DNA of 64,000 bases from Ligilactobacillus sp. WC1T17. Its GTDB lineage: Bacteria; Bacillota; Bacilli; Lactobacillales; Lactobacillaceae. The notes beneath the pieces were generated by a model, which was not told where the DNA came from, made no database searches, and worked only from the letters and a program-made list of their open reading frames with translations. Made by a program: the position numbers and the translations under genes. Below, piece by piece: positions 1 to 7,313 of this stretch (position 1 is its first letter; each line of letters begins with the position of its first letter). The stretch is from the NCBI GenBank assembly GCA_900110005.1, contig FOCC01000002.1, positions 1 to 64,000 of the forward strand. The letters run 5' to 3'.

Positions 1-1289
1 CCCAGAGACTGGAACGATGTTGACGTAACGTCAGCAGAATAGGCCAAGGTGTTGACGGCCTTCTTGGTCTGCACCGTCATCTCCTTTGTAGAACTTAGTT
101 GTTTACCGTTCTTGTCAACGGTCATTCCAAATCCTTCAAGAGTCTGCGACGCAACTTCGACGACATCGGAGAAATCATCCCCCGAAGCAATGGAACCTTG
201 AAGTTCGGTGTTCATTGCACCAATTGCCTATTTGCTTGTATAGCCACGCTTGACAAGTTCCAGATAAGCGTCAGCAATATCTTTTTGAGACTTCCCATAT
301 TTCAGTGAGTATTTCTCCCCGTCAGACTGCATGATTGCAACCGCCCTGGTTGCTTCAACGACGCTTTCACCACCCGTCACCAGGTTATTCTTGATGACAT
401 TGTACTGACTGCTGAGTTCAGACGCCTTCTCCGAACCTTCTTCAAGCTTGCTGATAACACTCGATGTTGCTGCAGTGACAGAGCTTACTGCAGCCAATGC
501 TATCGGAGTGATTTTGGTGAATTTGTTCTTTACTTTTTCAAGTGAAAAGCTGGCATGCTCCGGCCACATTTTCGTGACCTTTATCTGATTCCTAATCTCA
601 GCTTCATTCTGTCTGTAGCTGAGAGTGAGGTCCTCGACCTTTGCCTTCTGTGACTGGTATGCACTTGAGGTTTCACCGGAAACCCTTGCCGTTTCCTGAA
701 GAAGCAATTTTTCCTGTTTCAACTGAATTTCAAGTGATTTCCGAACGCTTTCCAACCCCTTCAGCTTTGCTCTGGCGGCTTCATTTGTCCGTCCCTCGGT
801 TTCAAGAGCATGAGCATATGAGGTGGTAATGTCCGTCACTCTCGACGTTGCGTTGCGGACTTCGTCAGTCCTCTTAGTCAGCGTTTCAAGATTTCGTATT
901 GCCTGAAGGTGAAGCTGATTCTCCTGAGAACTAATCTGGCGTGCCTTTTCCTGCTGGGCAGTCAAACTGTTAATTGCCCTTTTGGCAGCATTAATCTGGT
1001 TTTCGTATCTAAGCCACGACTTCTGACCTTTATCGGTGTCAGTATTAAGCCCCGACTGTTCTTTTCTTAAACGTTCAATAAGCACATTCTGTGCCTTAAT
1101 TGCATTCTCGGCATCCGTAACCTTATTGGCGTATGCTGCCATTACACCCTCGCCTGCTCGAATCTCTTCAAAGTTGGTGCGCATTGCATTCTTCAGTGCA
1201 TAAGCTTCCTGCTTGATTGTTTGTAACTTACGACCAACACCGCGATCATCAAGATCGATTGAAAATGTATAACCTTCGATTTTAGGCAT
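1..1289 (-). pseudogene. Phage tail tape measure protein, interrupted by an in-frame amber stop and cut by the window edge
   Basis: N-terminal part of a TP901-type tape measure protein, which sets siphovirus tail length and is threaded through the tail tube. The first 353 residues are rich in long coiled coils (about residues 40-240) followed by a short hydrophobic stretch near 265-285. The frame then meets a TAG at 228-230, but beyond it the same frame stays open to position 1 and reads as typical family sequence (AIGAMNTELQGSIASGDDFS and on), so TAG has replaced a codon in the conserved YTS-x-x-A-x-GAM segment, most simply Gln CAG. TAG is a normal stop elsewhere here (tail protein gene at 1911), so general reassignment is unlikely. 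Either an inactivating mutation, a sequencing error, or suppressed readthrough. Confidence 0.82.
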
Positions 1290-1490
1290 TTAGCTTCCCC
1301 CTTTCATCAAAGATCTTGCAAACTCGCCGGCATCAACCACACGCTCTTCACGTGGTCGTGAAACCAGTGCCGTCTGCATGTCAGAATAAGAAGAATTATA
1401 GTAATCTTCCGGTAAAACACCGTTTTCAGTAAGCAGCTGCTTAGCCATGTAGTCAATATCATCGCTTAGCTGCCTTAACTGAAGATTCAT
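1290..1490 (-). CDS. Tail assembly chaperone, downstream (gpT-like) part
   Basis: 66-residue ORF whose ATG overlaps the stop of the preceding chaperone gene as ATGA. In siphoviruses the second chaperone part is made as a fusion to the first by a -1 ribosomal frameshift, and this ORF is in the -1 frame with an uninterrupted path back to a slippery heptamer at 1502-1508. It lies immediately before the tape measure gene, the usual place for gpG/gpGT pairs. The sequence itself (acidic N-terminal half, basic middle) has no motif I recognise; the call rests on position, size and frame relation. Confidence 0.7.
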   Translation of the reverse strand: MNLQLRQLSDDIDYMAKQLLTENGVLPEDYYNSSYSDMQTALVSRPREERVVDAGEFARSLMKGGS

Positions 1491-1855
1491 TCTTCTTCTT
1501 GCTTTTTTGGGTCTTCAGTCACCTCATCACCGTCATCATTGAGCGACCCCATGTCAATGCCCAGAAACTGACGTGCCATCTCACGAAACACATCATACTG
1601 GTCGGAAAACGAAGCCTCATCAAGCTTCTTACGCTCCGTCTTGCTGAGCTCCAGCATGTCTTCCAGAATGTCCGGAACCTTATCGACAATGAAGTTCATC
1701 AAGGAGATTGGATTTTCATCCAACTCAAGTAAATTGTCATTCCATTCGGTAAAATTCCTGATAAACTTCTTCACGTTTGCGTTTGAGTCAATCAGTTTCC
1801 AATTCTTTTCAGGGAAGCCGAGAACGGTACCATCAATCTTTACTACCTTTGCCAT
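1487..1855 (-). CDS. Tail assembly chaperone, upstream (gpG-like) part
   Basis: 122-residue acidic protein between the major tail protein and the tape measure gene. This is the gpG position of the tail module; such proteins coat the tape measure protein during tail assembly and are not in the virion. The C-terminus is strongly acidic (DDGDEVTEDPKKQEEE) and its codons include an in-phase A AAA AAG heptamer, so a share of ribosomes is expected to shift by -1 and add the downstream 66-codon frame. Assigned from position, size and the frameshift arrangement; I see no sequence motif that would settle it alone. Confidence 0.75.
   Translation of the reverse strand: MAKVVKIDGTVLGFPEKNWKLIDSNANVKKFIRNFTEWNDNLLELDENPISLMNFIVDKVPDILEDMLELSKTERKKLDEASFSDQYDVFREMARQFLGIDMGSLNDDGDEVTEDPKKQEEE
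1502..1508 (-). promoter_or_regulatory. Slippery heptamer for programmed -1 frameshift in tail chaperone gene
   Basis: On the minus strand the zero-frame codons read CCA AAA AAG just before the gene's stop, giving A AAA AAG, the best -1 slippery heptamer type. The preceding C CCA AAA overlaps it and is also of X XXY YYZ form. A -1 slip leads directly into the 66-codon downstream frame, without a stop. Confidence 0.72.
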
Positions 1856-1910
1856 TTATTAAACATCCTTTCTGTAATTCGTCTCACATCTCTCGTCTCT
1901 GTCTGATCAA

Positions 1911-2567
1911 CTAGTGTGATTCTGAAACTTGCGGTGCCGAATTCTGAGTATCAGCTTTGATGAATGTCTGTGCAGAGCCGAAAACCTCGTCAAACATCTT
2001 CTTCATGCTGAAATCCTTTGCGCCTTCATAGTAAATCTTGTATGTCTTGTTGCCAAGCACGGGAGCAGCAAGTGCAGTAAATGTCATCTGCTCAGTTTCT
2101 CTAGTCTGAGCCGTGTCAGTGTTGGACTGAACATTCTGCTGAGTTTCGTTGAAAACACCACGAGGAAAGGCGAAATAGATTGCCTTGTTTTCGATTTCGT
2201 CGTGAGACGCAACGATAAGAGCGCTCTCTACGGTATCATCAGTATCGACATAACCGCCATTCGAAAGCTTGCGACCAAGCAGTGCCTGCTTGACCCCAAC
2301 GTTAATCTGGTTATATGTCAGTGCTACGGACGGTGCAGACGGTGGATTACTTACATCCACAAGAGCGTCATTGCCGTAAATCTTTGCAAGCGTGCCCGAA
2401 AGACCCGTGATGTTGGCGGTTGTTGCACCAAGGTTACCGTTCTTCTTCGATGTATCAATTTCGTAGACACCTGTTTCAGAAACTCCGCCCTTGTCCACGC
2501 CGACGATGACGTTCCCGTCTTCGCCCTTGATTCCTACATAAGTTGTATATAAACCTACTACAGCCAT
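1911..2567 (-). CDS. Major tail tube protein (phi13-type family)
   Basis: 218-residue protein that forms the siphovirus tail tube. The N-terminal half looks beta-rich (VGLYTTYVGIKGEDGNVIVGVDKGG) and the segment MTFTALAAP before KTYKIYYEG matches the usual layout of phi13-type major tail proteins. It is followed by the two chaperone ORFs and tape measure gene and preceded by the DUF806/HK97-gp10 genes, the conserved siphovirus order. It ends in TAG (1911-1913), which shows that amber is read as stop in this element. About 55 bp separate it from the chaperone gene. Confidence 0.88.
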   Translation of the reverse strand: MAVVGLYTTYVGIKGEDGNVIVGVDKGGVSETGVYEIDTSKKNGNLGATTANITGLSGTLAKIYGNDALVDVSNPPSAPSVALTYNQINVGVKQALLGRKLSNGGYVDTDDTVESALIVASHDEIENKAIYFAFPRGVFNETQQNVQSNTDTAQTRETEQMTFTALAAPVLGNKTYKIYYEGAKDFSMKKMFDEVFGSAQTFIKADTQNSAPQVSESH

Positions 2568-2569
2568 TT

Positions 2570-2944
2570 TCAGACCTCCATTTTAATGTTGAATTTAAGT
2601 GTATTAGTAATGTTCCTGCTATCCAGGCTCAAGACATGTCCCGCATCGGAGTAACAGTACACTCCGTTGTCTCTAAGTACCTTCTTCAAGCTCTGTTCCA
2701 GTGCGTTCATGTCTTCTTCATAATTTTTAGGATAGTAGAAATCAATCTGTATCCGTTTATTAGCATATAGAATATTGTCGTTGCCATAATCATCACCCAT
2801 CCCCGGTTCTTCTGTAATCAGCACAATCACATTGGAACCTGCAGAATCGTCCACGTCGAATGTGCAAATATCATCTGACTTAAGACCTGGAATTGAATCA
2901 ATGTTATCAGCAAGAATTCCATAAACATATGCGGCAGGTGTCAT
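2570..2944 (-). CDS. DUF806-type tail protein (probable tail terminator)
   Basis: 124-residue protein resembling the DUF806 family of lactobacillus and lactococcus phages, which occupies the tail terminator (gpU-like) position: between the HK97-gp10 gene and the major tail protein. The pattern MTPAAYVYGIL at the N-terminus, IQIDFYYPKNYEED in the middle and a final beta segment NTLKFNIKMEV agree with this. Its start overlaps the upstream gene by 4 nt (ATGA), so translation is coupled. Tail terminators cap the tail tube and form the interface with the connector. Confidence 0.78.
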   Translation of the reverse strand: MTPAAYVYGILADNIDSIPGLKSDDICTFDVDDSAGSNVIVLITEEPGMGDDYGNDNILYANKRIQIDFYYPKNYEEDMNALEQSLKKVLRDNGVYCYSDAGHVLSLDSRNITNTLKFNIKMEV

Positions 2945-3390
2945 TTGCCACTCACCTTCCTTGCAAAGGCATCTTCCAGAGATTGCCTGATAGCTTCCTG
3001 TATTCTGTCCTTTGAGGCAACCTCGGCCGCCTCCCAGAAATGCTTGCCCGGAACGTGTTTGTGACTGTATCCATTGCGATCAGTCGCTATCCAGCCGTCA
3101 TTCTGGAAACGTGCAATATAGCCACGCTTTGACTCATCCGAATAGCCGACGTCAACACGTCCACTCGGCTCTGTAATGACGAGCACCGCATCTTGAATAT
3201 GGGGTGTCCCGTCATGGTATATCCTGTCAGAGCGAGGTGTCTTCGCCTTAAGTTCTGCGGCAAAGATGTCAGCACCGGCCTTATTGGCACGTTTTCTGTC
3301 CTCCAGTGTCAGCCCTTCGGCCAATCTGGTAAGTACTCCTTCAAATGACTCTTCGTGACCGATTGAGTTAACACCGTTTGAGTTACCCAT
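2941..3390 (-). CDS. HK97 gp10-family tail completion protein
   Basis: 149-residue protein with the family signature: an N-terminal helix, then an AAELKAKTPRSDRIYHDGTPHIQDAV segment and a later conserved DVGYSDESKRGYIARFQNDG-x-W run (residues about 60-110), followed by helices. HK97 gp10-like proteins join the head connector to the tail. It overlaps the neighbouring genes on both sides by a few bases, as in a tightly packed morphogenesis operon. Confidence 0.86.
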   Translation of the reverse strand: MGNSNGVNSIGHEESFEGVLTRLAEGLTLEDRKRANKAGADIFAAELKAKTPRSDRIYHDGTPHIQDAVLVITEPSGRVDVGYSDESKRGYIARFQNDGWIATDRNGYSHKHVPGKHFWEAAEVASKDRIQEAIRQSLEDAFARKVSGK

Positions 3391-3733
3391 TCTTATCCAC
3401 CTTCTTCAGCGTAATCAAGTCAAATCCGACCGGCGGAATACCGTCATCTTCCTTGATGTTCACAATGTCATAAACTTCGCCGCTAATCTGTACCTTAAAC
3501 TTGTCACTCAAGATATGGTTGTGGCGAACGAAGATGACCATCGCTATGCTTTGGTCAATGCCGTGGTATGCTATACTGTCGGCCATTGACAGGGAATACT
3601 CTCCATACCACACGGAGAAGTCGGAAACAAACCCCTGAATCGGACGTCCTGTGTTGGGATTTTTCCTGTCGGTTGCTCCCATATGCCCAAATGCGGCCTT
3701 ACCCCTCATCCGGCTTGGATTGAGATTCTTCAA
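3383..3733 (-). CDS. Head-tail joining protein (head closure, SPP1 gp16-like position)
   Basis: 116-residue beta-rich protein (FSVWYGEYSLSMADSIAYHG, AMVIFVRHNHILS, FKVQISGEVYDIVNIKED), as expected for phage head-closure/adaptor proteins that plug the connector after DNA packaging. It lies between the gp6-like connector and the gp10-like gene. The start is uncertain: the frame opens with TTG at 3733, which overlaps the upstream gene by 35 nt; an ATG at 3709 is an alternative with a poorer fit to a ribosome-binding site. Confidence 0.78.
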   Translation of the reverse strand: MKNLNPSRMRGKAAFGHMGATDRKNPNTGRPIQGFVSDFSVWYGEYSLSMADSIAYHGIDQSIAMVIFVRHNHILSDKFKVQISGEVYDIVNIKEDDGIPPVGFDLITLKKVDKNG

Positions 3734-4019
3734 GTGCCGCCACCTCCCCGCGCATCTGTCCTATAAGCGAATTCATAGTTGCGTTGATTGTAGTAACCGA
3801 GCCTGTAAATGCTGTCATGCGATACATATAGTACGTTGACGCAAGCGCAAGAACGGCCGTATCAAACCGCCCGTTGTTATCGTAATAACTTGCGTCATCG
3901 GCCCCAACAGCATTCATGATGAATGACGAAGCGGCATCAAGATAGCCGGTCAGCAATTCATCATCAACAGTATCATCAACTCGCAGTGAATCCTTCAATG
4001 TCTCTAAGCTAACCGCCAT
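3699..4019 (-). CDS. Head-tail connector protein (HK97 gp6-like)
   Basis: 106-residue, largely helical protein with the hallmark of gp6/gp15-like connectors: SLETLKDSLRVDDTVDDELLTGYLDAASSFIMNAVG at the N-terminus, where two helices pack to form the connector ring below the portal. It follows the capsid gene by 12 bp and precedes the head-closure gene, the standard HK97-type order. Confidence 0.87.
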   Translation of the reverse strand: MAVSLETLKDSLRVDDTVDDELLTGYLDAASSFIMNAVGADDASYYDNNGRFDTAVLALASTYYMYRMTAFTGSVTTINATMNSLIGQMRGEVAALEESQSKPDEG

Positions 4020-4031
4020 CTAAATCACTCC

Positions 4032-5255
4032 TTATTTAGAAGCTGTGGAAGTTGCTGCAAAATTAGCAGACTGATTGGCAATGCTCTTAAACGAGCCGGG
4101 AACAAACGCTTCGGCATCAGTTGAGGCGACATCAAAGCGGTCAATGACACGAATCTTGGTCGTATCCGTTTCGAACGCTCCACCACCGATATTAGTTGTC
4201 ATAAGAGACATAGCCTGACGGTCAAACAGTGTGACCGCCTGCTTGAGGTCGCCGAAGTAGAGCGGGTGTGATCCAGTATTATCGGCAAGCCAACGGTCTG
4301 AAATTTCAATCACACGGTAGCCGTCAATTGTGTATTTGCCCGGTTCAGTGACGTCACGCTGCATAAGATAGTCGCCCATTGCATTCTTGACCTTGCGCAG
4401 AGCGTTCATGCCGGAAGAGTTAGTCATGAAGACCGATGTTGCCTTGATGGCAGGGTCAACAGAGTTCTCAAGGTCAATGATGTCATCCCACTTGGCCAGT
4501 GTCGGCTTCTTCTCGAAAGCAGCAATCTTAGTGAGAATAGCCTGATTACGTGTTACGACAACCTTCTTGGCAATCCAGCCGGTCAGCCAGGCGAGAATGT
4601 TCTCTGCCGTGTCTGCAAGCAACGTATTTGTGGCCGTAGTAATGCCGGCATAGCGCTTAATGACATACTTAACCGTTGTGAGCTTTGGATCGTCATTGTC
4701 GCCAATCTTCGCATCTTCCGTATCAATAGAGGCAAGCGGTGTAACGTCAGACCACTTTTCGTAGACACGGGAACCTGTGGCCGTACCGACATTCTCAACA
4801 TTGACGTAGTTCTGGAGTGCATCATACTGGCGGACCAGAGTGTGGATAGTCGTCTGCACGTCCTCCGGAATCGTCAATCCTGCAGCTGAACCGGACGTAT
4901 CAACAGTGGAATCAACCTTATTGAACACCTTTGCGCCTGTAACCATATCCTTGAAATCTGATACGAACTTGTTCTTGAGTGTTTTCTCATCGGCAGTTAG
5001 CGGCTCCCTGTCCTCTGCCTTAATGTTTGCGACCTGTTCCGCTCGGGCATCGGCATATGCCTCTTCTGCCGCGTCCCGGACTACAACAGCCTTTGACAAC
5101 TCATCCTTGACGGCCTTGAGCTCGTCTGCAGAATGCGAATCTGCATCCTTCTTCAGGTCGAGAATGAGGTCGGCGCGCTTATCTTCGAGCTCCTGTACCT
5201 TTGCGCCGGCTTCATCGAAGGCCAGCTTCAATTCGTTAACGTTCATTACGTGCAT
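4032..5255 (-). CDS. Major capsid protein, HK97 fold
   Basis: 407-residue HK97-type capsid protein. Residues about 5-100 are a charged coiled coil (ELKLAFDEAGAKVQELEDKRADL and on), the delta scaffold domain that the adjacent protease removes; the mature shell protein probably begins near residue 100-120. The remainder shows the usual E-loop and spine region (TTIHTLVRQYDALQNYVNV, then AGITTATNTLLADTAENILAWLTGWIAKKVVVTRNQAIL). Start chosen at 5255 because AGAAAGGAAG lies 7 nt ahead of that ATG; a second ATG follows three codons later. Placed directly after the protease gene. Confidence 0.95.
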   Translation of the reverse strand: MHVMNVNELKLAFDEAGAKVQELEDKRADLILDLKKDADSHSADELKAVKDELSKAVVVRDAAEEAYADARAEQVANIKAEDREPLTADEKTLKNKFVSDFKDMVTGAKVFNKVDSTVDTSGSAAGLTIPEDVQTTIHTLVRQYDALQNYVNVENVGTATGSRVYEKWSDVTPLASIDTEDAKIGDNDDPKLTTVKYVIKRYAGITTATNTLLADTAENILAWLTGWIAKKVVVTRNQAILTKIAAFEKKPTLAKWDDIIDLENSVDPAIKATSVFMTNSSGMNALRKVKNAMGDYLMQRDVTEPGKYTIDGYRVIEISDRWLADNTGSHPLYFGDLKQAVTLFDRQAMSLMTTNIGGGAFETDTTKIRVIDRFDVASTDAEAFVPGSFKSIANQSANFAATSTASK

Positions 5256-5273
5256 TGCTTTACTTCCTTTCTA

Positions 5274-5981
5274 CTAAAAAAGCAGGTCAATCTTGGCCTG
5301 CAATCTTTCCTTATTCAAACTATCCGCATCTCTATTTTCAACAGTTTTTTTCTGAATCTTTTCATAGGCTTCTGCGCTTGCCATGGCCTTCTTCCATCTG
5401 TCCACAACAGCTCGGCTGACCTGTGGATAACCGATAGAGTTAAGTACGGGCTCTCTTGATCTGCCAAAGTCCATAACGTCATCAGCAAAACCGTAGTCGA
5501 CCGCCTGATTTGCAGTAAGCCACGTCTCATTGGCCATCATGTTTGACAATTCCGACTTGTTGAGCCCTGTTTTGGCAACATATGCATTCATGATTGAATC
5601 ATCAATTCCTTCAAGAAATTCTGACGTATGAGCCATATCATCAGCGTTGCCGTCAGCAGTCGTCCACGCTTTGTGGATCATGATCTGCGCCGTAGGACTG
5701 ATATGCACTACATCGCCGGCCATTGCGATGACTGACGCAGCTGACGCCGCAAGGCCCTGAATGTTAACCGTAACCCTGCCCGAATGCTGTGACAGCAGCG
5801 TGTAAATCTCTGACGCGGCAAACACGTCACCTCCGTTCGAATTGATGTTGACCTCAACTTCATCGGCACCATCAAGCAGAGTAGAGACCTTGCCCGGATA
5901 TACCGCATCCCATCCTATCCAGTCATAGAACTTACCTGTATCGTTATCAACAATATCCGCCTTGACTTCAATTACTGTCAT
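5274..5981 (-). CDS. Prohead protease, ClpP-like (S14 family)
   Basis: About 235-residue ClpP-like serine protease that matures the HK97-type prohead by cutting the capsid protein's N-terminal domain. Visible features: NINSNGGDVFAASEIY (oxyanion/substrate loop), the nucleophile Ser in GLAASAASVIAMAG and the catalytic His in IMIHKAW. The C-terminal tail after residue 190 is charged and not conserved. The ATG at 5981 is preferred to the GTG at 5990 because a GGGGGG-type ribosome-binding site lies 8 nt upstream. Overlaps the portal gene by 14 nt. Confidence 0.93.
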   Translation of the reverse strand: MTVIEVKADIVDNDTGKFYDWIGWDAVYPGKVSTLLDGADEVEVNINSNGGDVFAASEIYTLLSQHSGRVTVNIQGLAASAASVIAMAGDVVHISPTAQIMIHKAWTTADGNADDMAHTSEFLEGIDDSIMNAYVAKTGLNKSELSNMMANETWLTANQAVDYGFADDVMDFGRSREPVLNSIGYPQVSRAVVDRWKKAMASAEAYEKIQKKTVENRDADSLNKERLQAKIDLLF

Positions 5982-7098
5982 TGTCTTCACCCCCCTTCAA
6001 GATTCCCGAGTATTCAGGCATGTCTTCCGGGAAGTAGCCGGATTTCTGCAGAATGTATCGTGCCTGGTTGCCGTCAATGGCGTTGGTCTTGACCATATCG
6101 GAAATCTTTGTTGCATAGCCATCACCCAACGGATCAACAGCAGGGCGCAAATCAGCAGTGAACCGACAGTTCAGCTTGTTGTTCAACTCTCCGAGAATCG
6201 TCCCCATGTAGCGGTTAAGAGCGTTCGTGTACATTCCCTTAATTTGGTCAAGTGATGACTGCTGATCGCCCTGTCCGTTCAGATAACTGTCCGGTATCCC
6301 GTATACCTTGGCAATCTGATTAGCCGTCCAGTCAGTCTGATTGAGCAGTGCCGACACATCGGACTTGATTTCAAGCGGCTTGTATTCTTCCAGGTCATCA
6401 AGCACCACGGGACCATAATTAGATGACTTCTGCTGTGCCATAAAACGCCTTGACCGAGCGGCTTTCTGTTGCTCATTAAGCAGGCCGCCCTTCTTGATAA
6501 TCAGAATGCCCGGCGATACTACTGCCTGTTTAAGCGCAGTCAATGTCAGATTCGTGTTGGCCTTCTTGATTGCCATCTCCGAAGACAGTGACGCAAGCGG
6601 AGAAATGCCAGTCTTGCCGCCGTTTCTGCTGATAAGCCGGAAGTGCAGCATGTCAGATTGGGGAATCGAGTTGACAATTCCGATTCCCGGCTCGTCAAAC
6701 GTGACGTTATAGACAAGTGAAGAGCCGTCATCCAGTTCGAAAACGTCAACCTGTGACGGTCTGAGATACTCCCAGCTCAAGTCAACCCCGTTTCTGTTAC
6801 GCCATCGGTATATGTAGGCTTCTCCGCCTAGTAGTAGCTGCAGGAAAACAGACTTCCAGAACAGATGGCCGTTTGTCATGGTTGACGGATTGTCAATCAT
6901 ACCCTGCATTCTAGATGCTGACGCACGTATTCTAGATGTTGCGAGGTCACCTGAAATGAGGTTGACGATTGCGAAGACATCGGAATTATGCAGTGCTTCA
7001 CGTGCTGAAACATAATTATTTTCAGTTTCTCCGGTTAAAAAATTGGAAACCGTATAATTATCAGAGTCAGGAACGGACATCAGATTAAAAATAGGCAT
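5968..7098 (-). CDS. Portal protein, HK97 type
   Basis: 376-residue portal of the HK97 (PF04860-like) type: the dodecameric ring through which DNA enters the prohead. Recognisable segments are the N-terminal SAREALHNSDVFAIVNLISGDLA, the GGEAYIYRWRNRNG block, SDMLHFR, and the long stem helix with RRFMAQQKSS. It lies between the DUF1056 gene and the protease, the usual place. This is one of two different portal genes in the prophage; the other (12028-13296) belongs to a different portal family. Confidence 0.93.
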   Translation of the reverse strand: MPIFNLMSVPDSDNYTVSNFLTGETENNYVSAREALHNSDVFAIVNLISGDLATSRIRASASRMQGMIDNPSTMTNGHLFWKSVFLQLLLGGEAYIYRWRNRNGVDLSWEYLRPSQVDVFELDDGSSLVYNVTFDEPGIGIVNSIPQSDMLHFRLISRNGGKTGISPLASLSSEMAIKKANTNLTLTALKQAVVSPGILIIKKGGLLNEQQKAARSRRFMAQQKSSNYGPVVLDDLEEYKPLEIKSDVSALLNQTDWTANQIAKVYGIPDSYLNGQGDQQSSLDQIKGMYTNALNRYMGTILGELNNKLNCRFTADLRPAVDPLGDGYATKISDMVKTNAIDGNQARYILQKSGYFPEDMPEYSGILKGGEDNDSN

Positions 7099-7100
7099 TG

Positions 7101-7313
7101 TTAATCACCCCCTTTGCCGGCAACAGCCTCACTCAAAAGTCCTAGAATAATGCATGCAAAACCTGTGGCAAAGATTCCCGCAGTTGCGTTCAGCCGAAAA
7201 AAACCCCATACGAAAAAGACGATTGCCGCCACGTAGAAAATAACGTCAATCGCCTTCCAGATAAGCTTAAGAATGATGATTACCACCCCCTTAGATAGTG
7301 TCACTGTCCTCAC
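7101..7313 (-). CDS. Small membrane protein, DUF1056 type
   Basis: About 60-70-residue protein with two hydrophobic helices (FYVAAIVFFVWGFF and GIFATGFACIILGLL), matching the DUF1056 proteins that sit between large terminase and portal in many lactobacillus phages; their function is unknown. The start is unclear. The frame opens within the end of the terminase gene; the only good ribosome-binding site (AAGGGGGTGG, near 7283-7292) would favour a start just after it, where only GTG or ATT codons are available. Confidence 0.72.
   Translation of the reverse strand: MRTVTLSKGVVIIILKLIWKAIDVIFYVAAIVFFVWGFFRLNATAGIFATGFACIILGLLSEAVAGKGGD

Noticed and set aside
228-1913. Stop-codon reassignment (TAG as Gln) in this phage
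   Set aside because: The tail protein gene and the VapE gene end with TAG at the expected ends, and no suppressor tRNA is visible in the window.
1911-2552. Plus-strand 207-codon frame opposite the major tail protein
   Set aside because: Antisense shadow; composition rich in Cys/Arg/Ser with no family pattern, while the minus strand encodes a clear tail protein.
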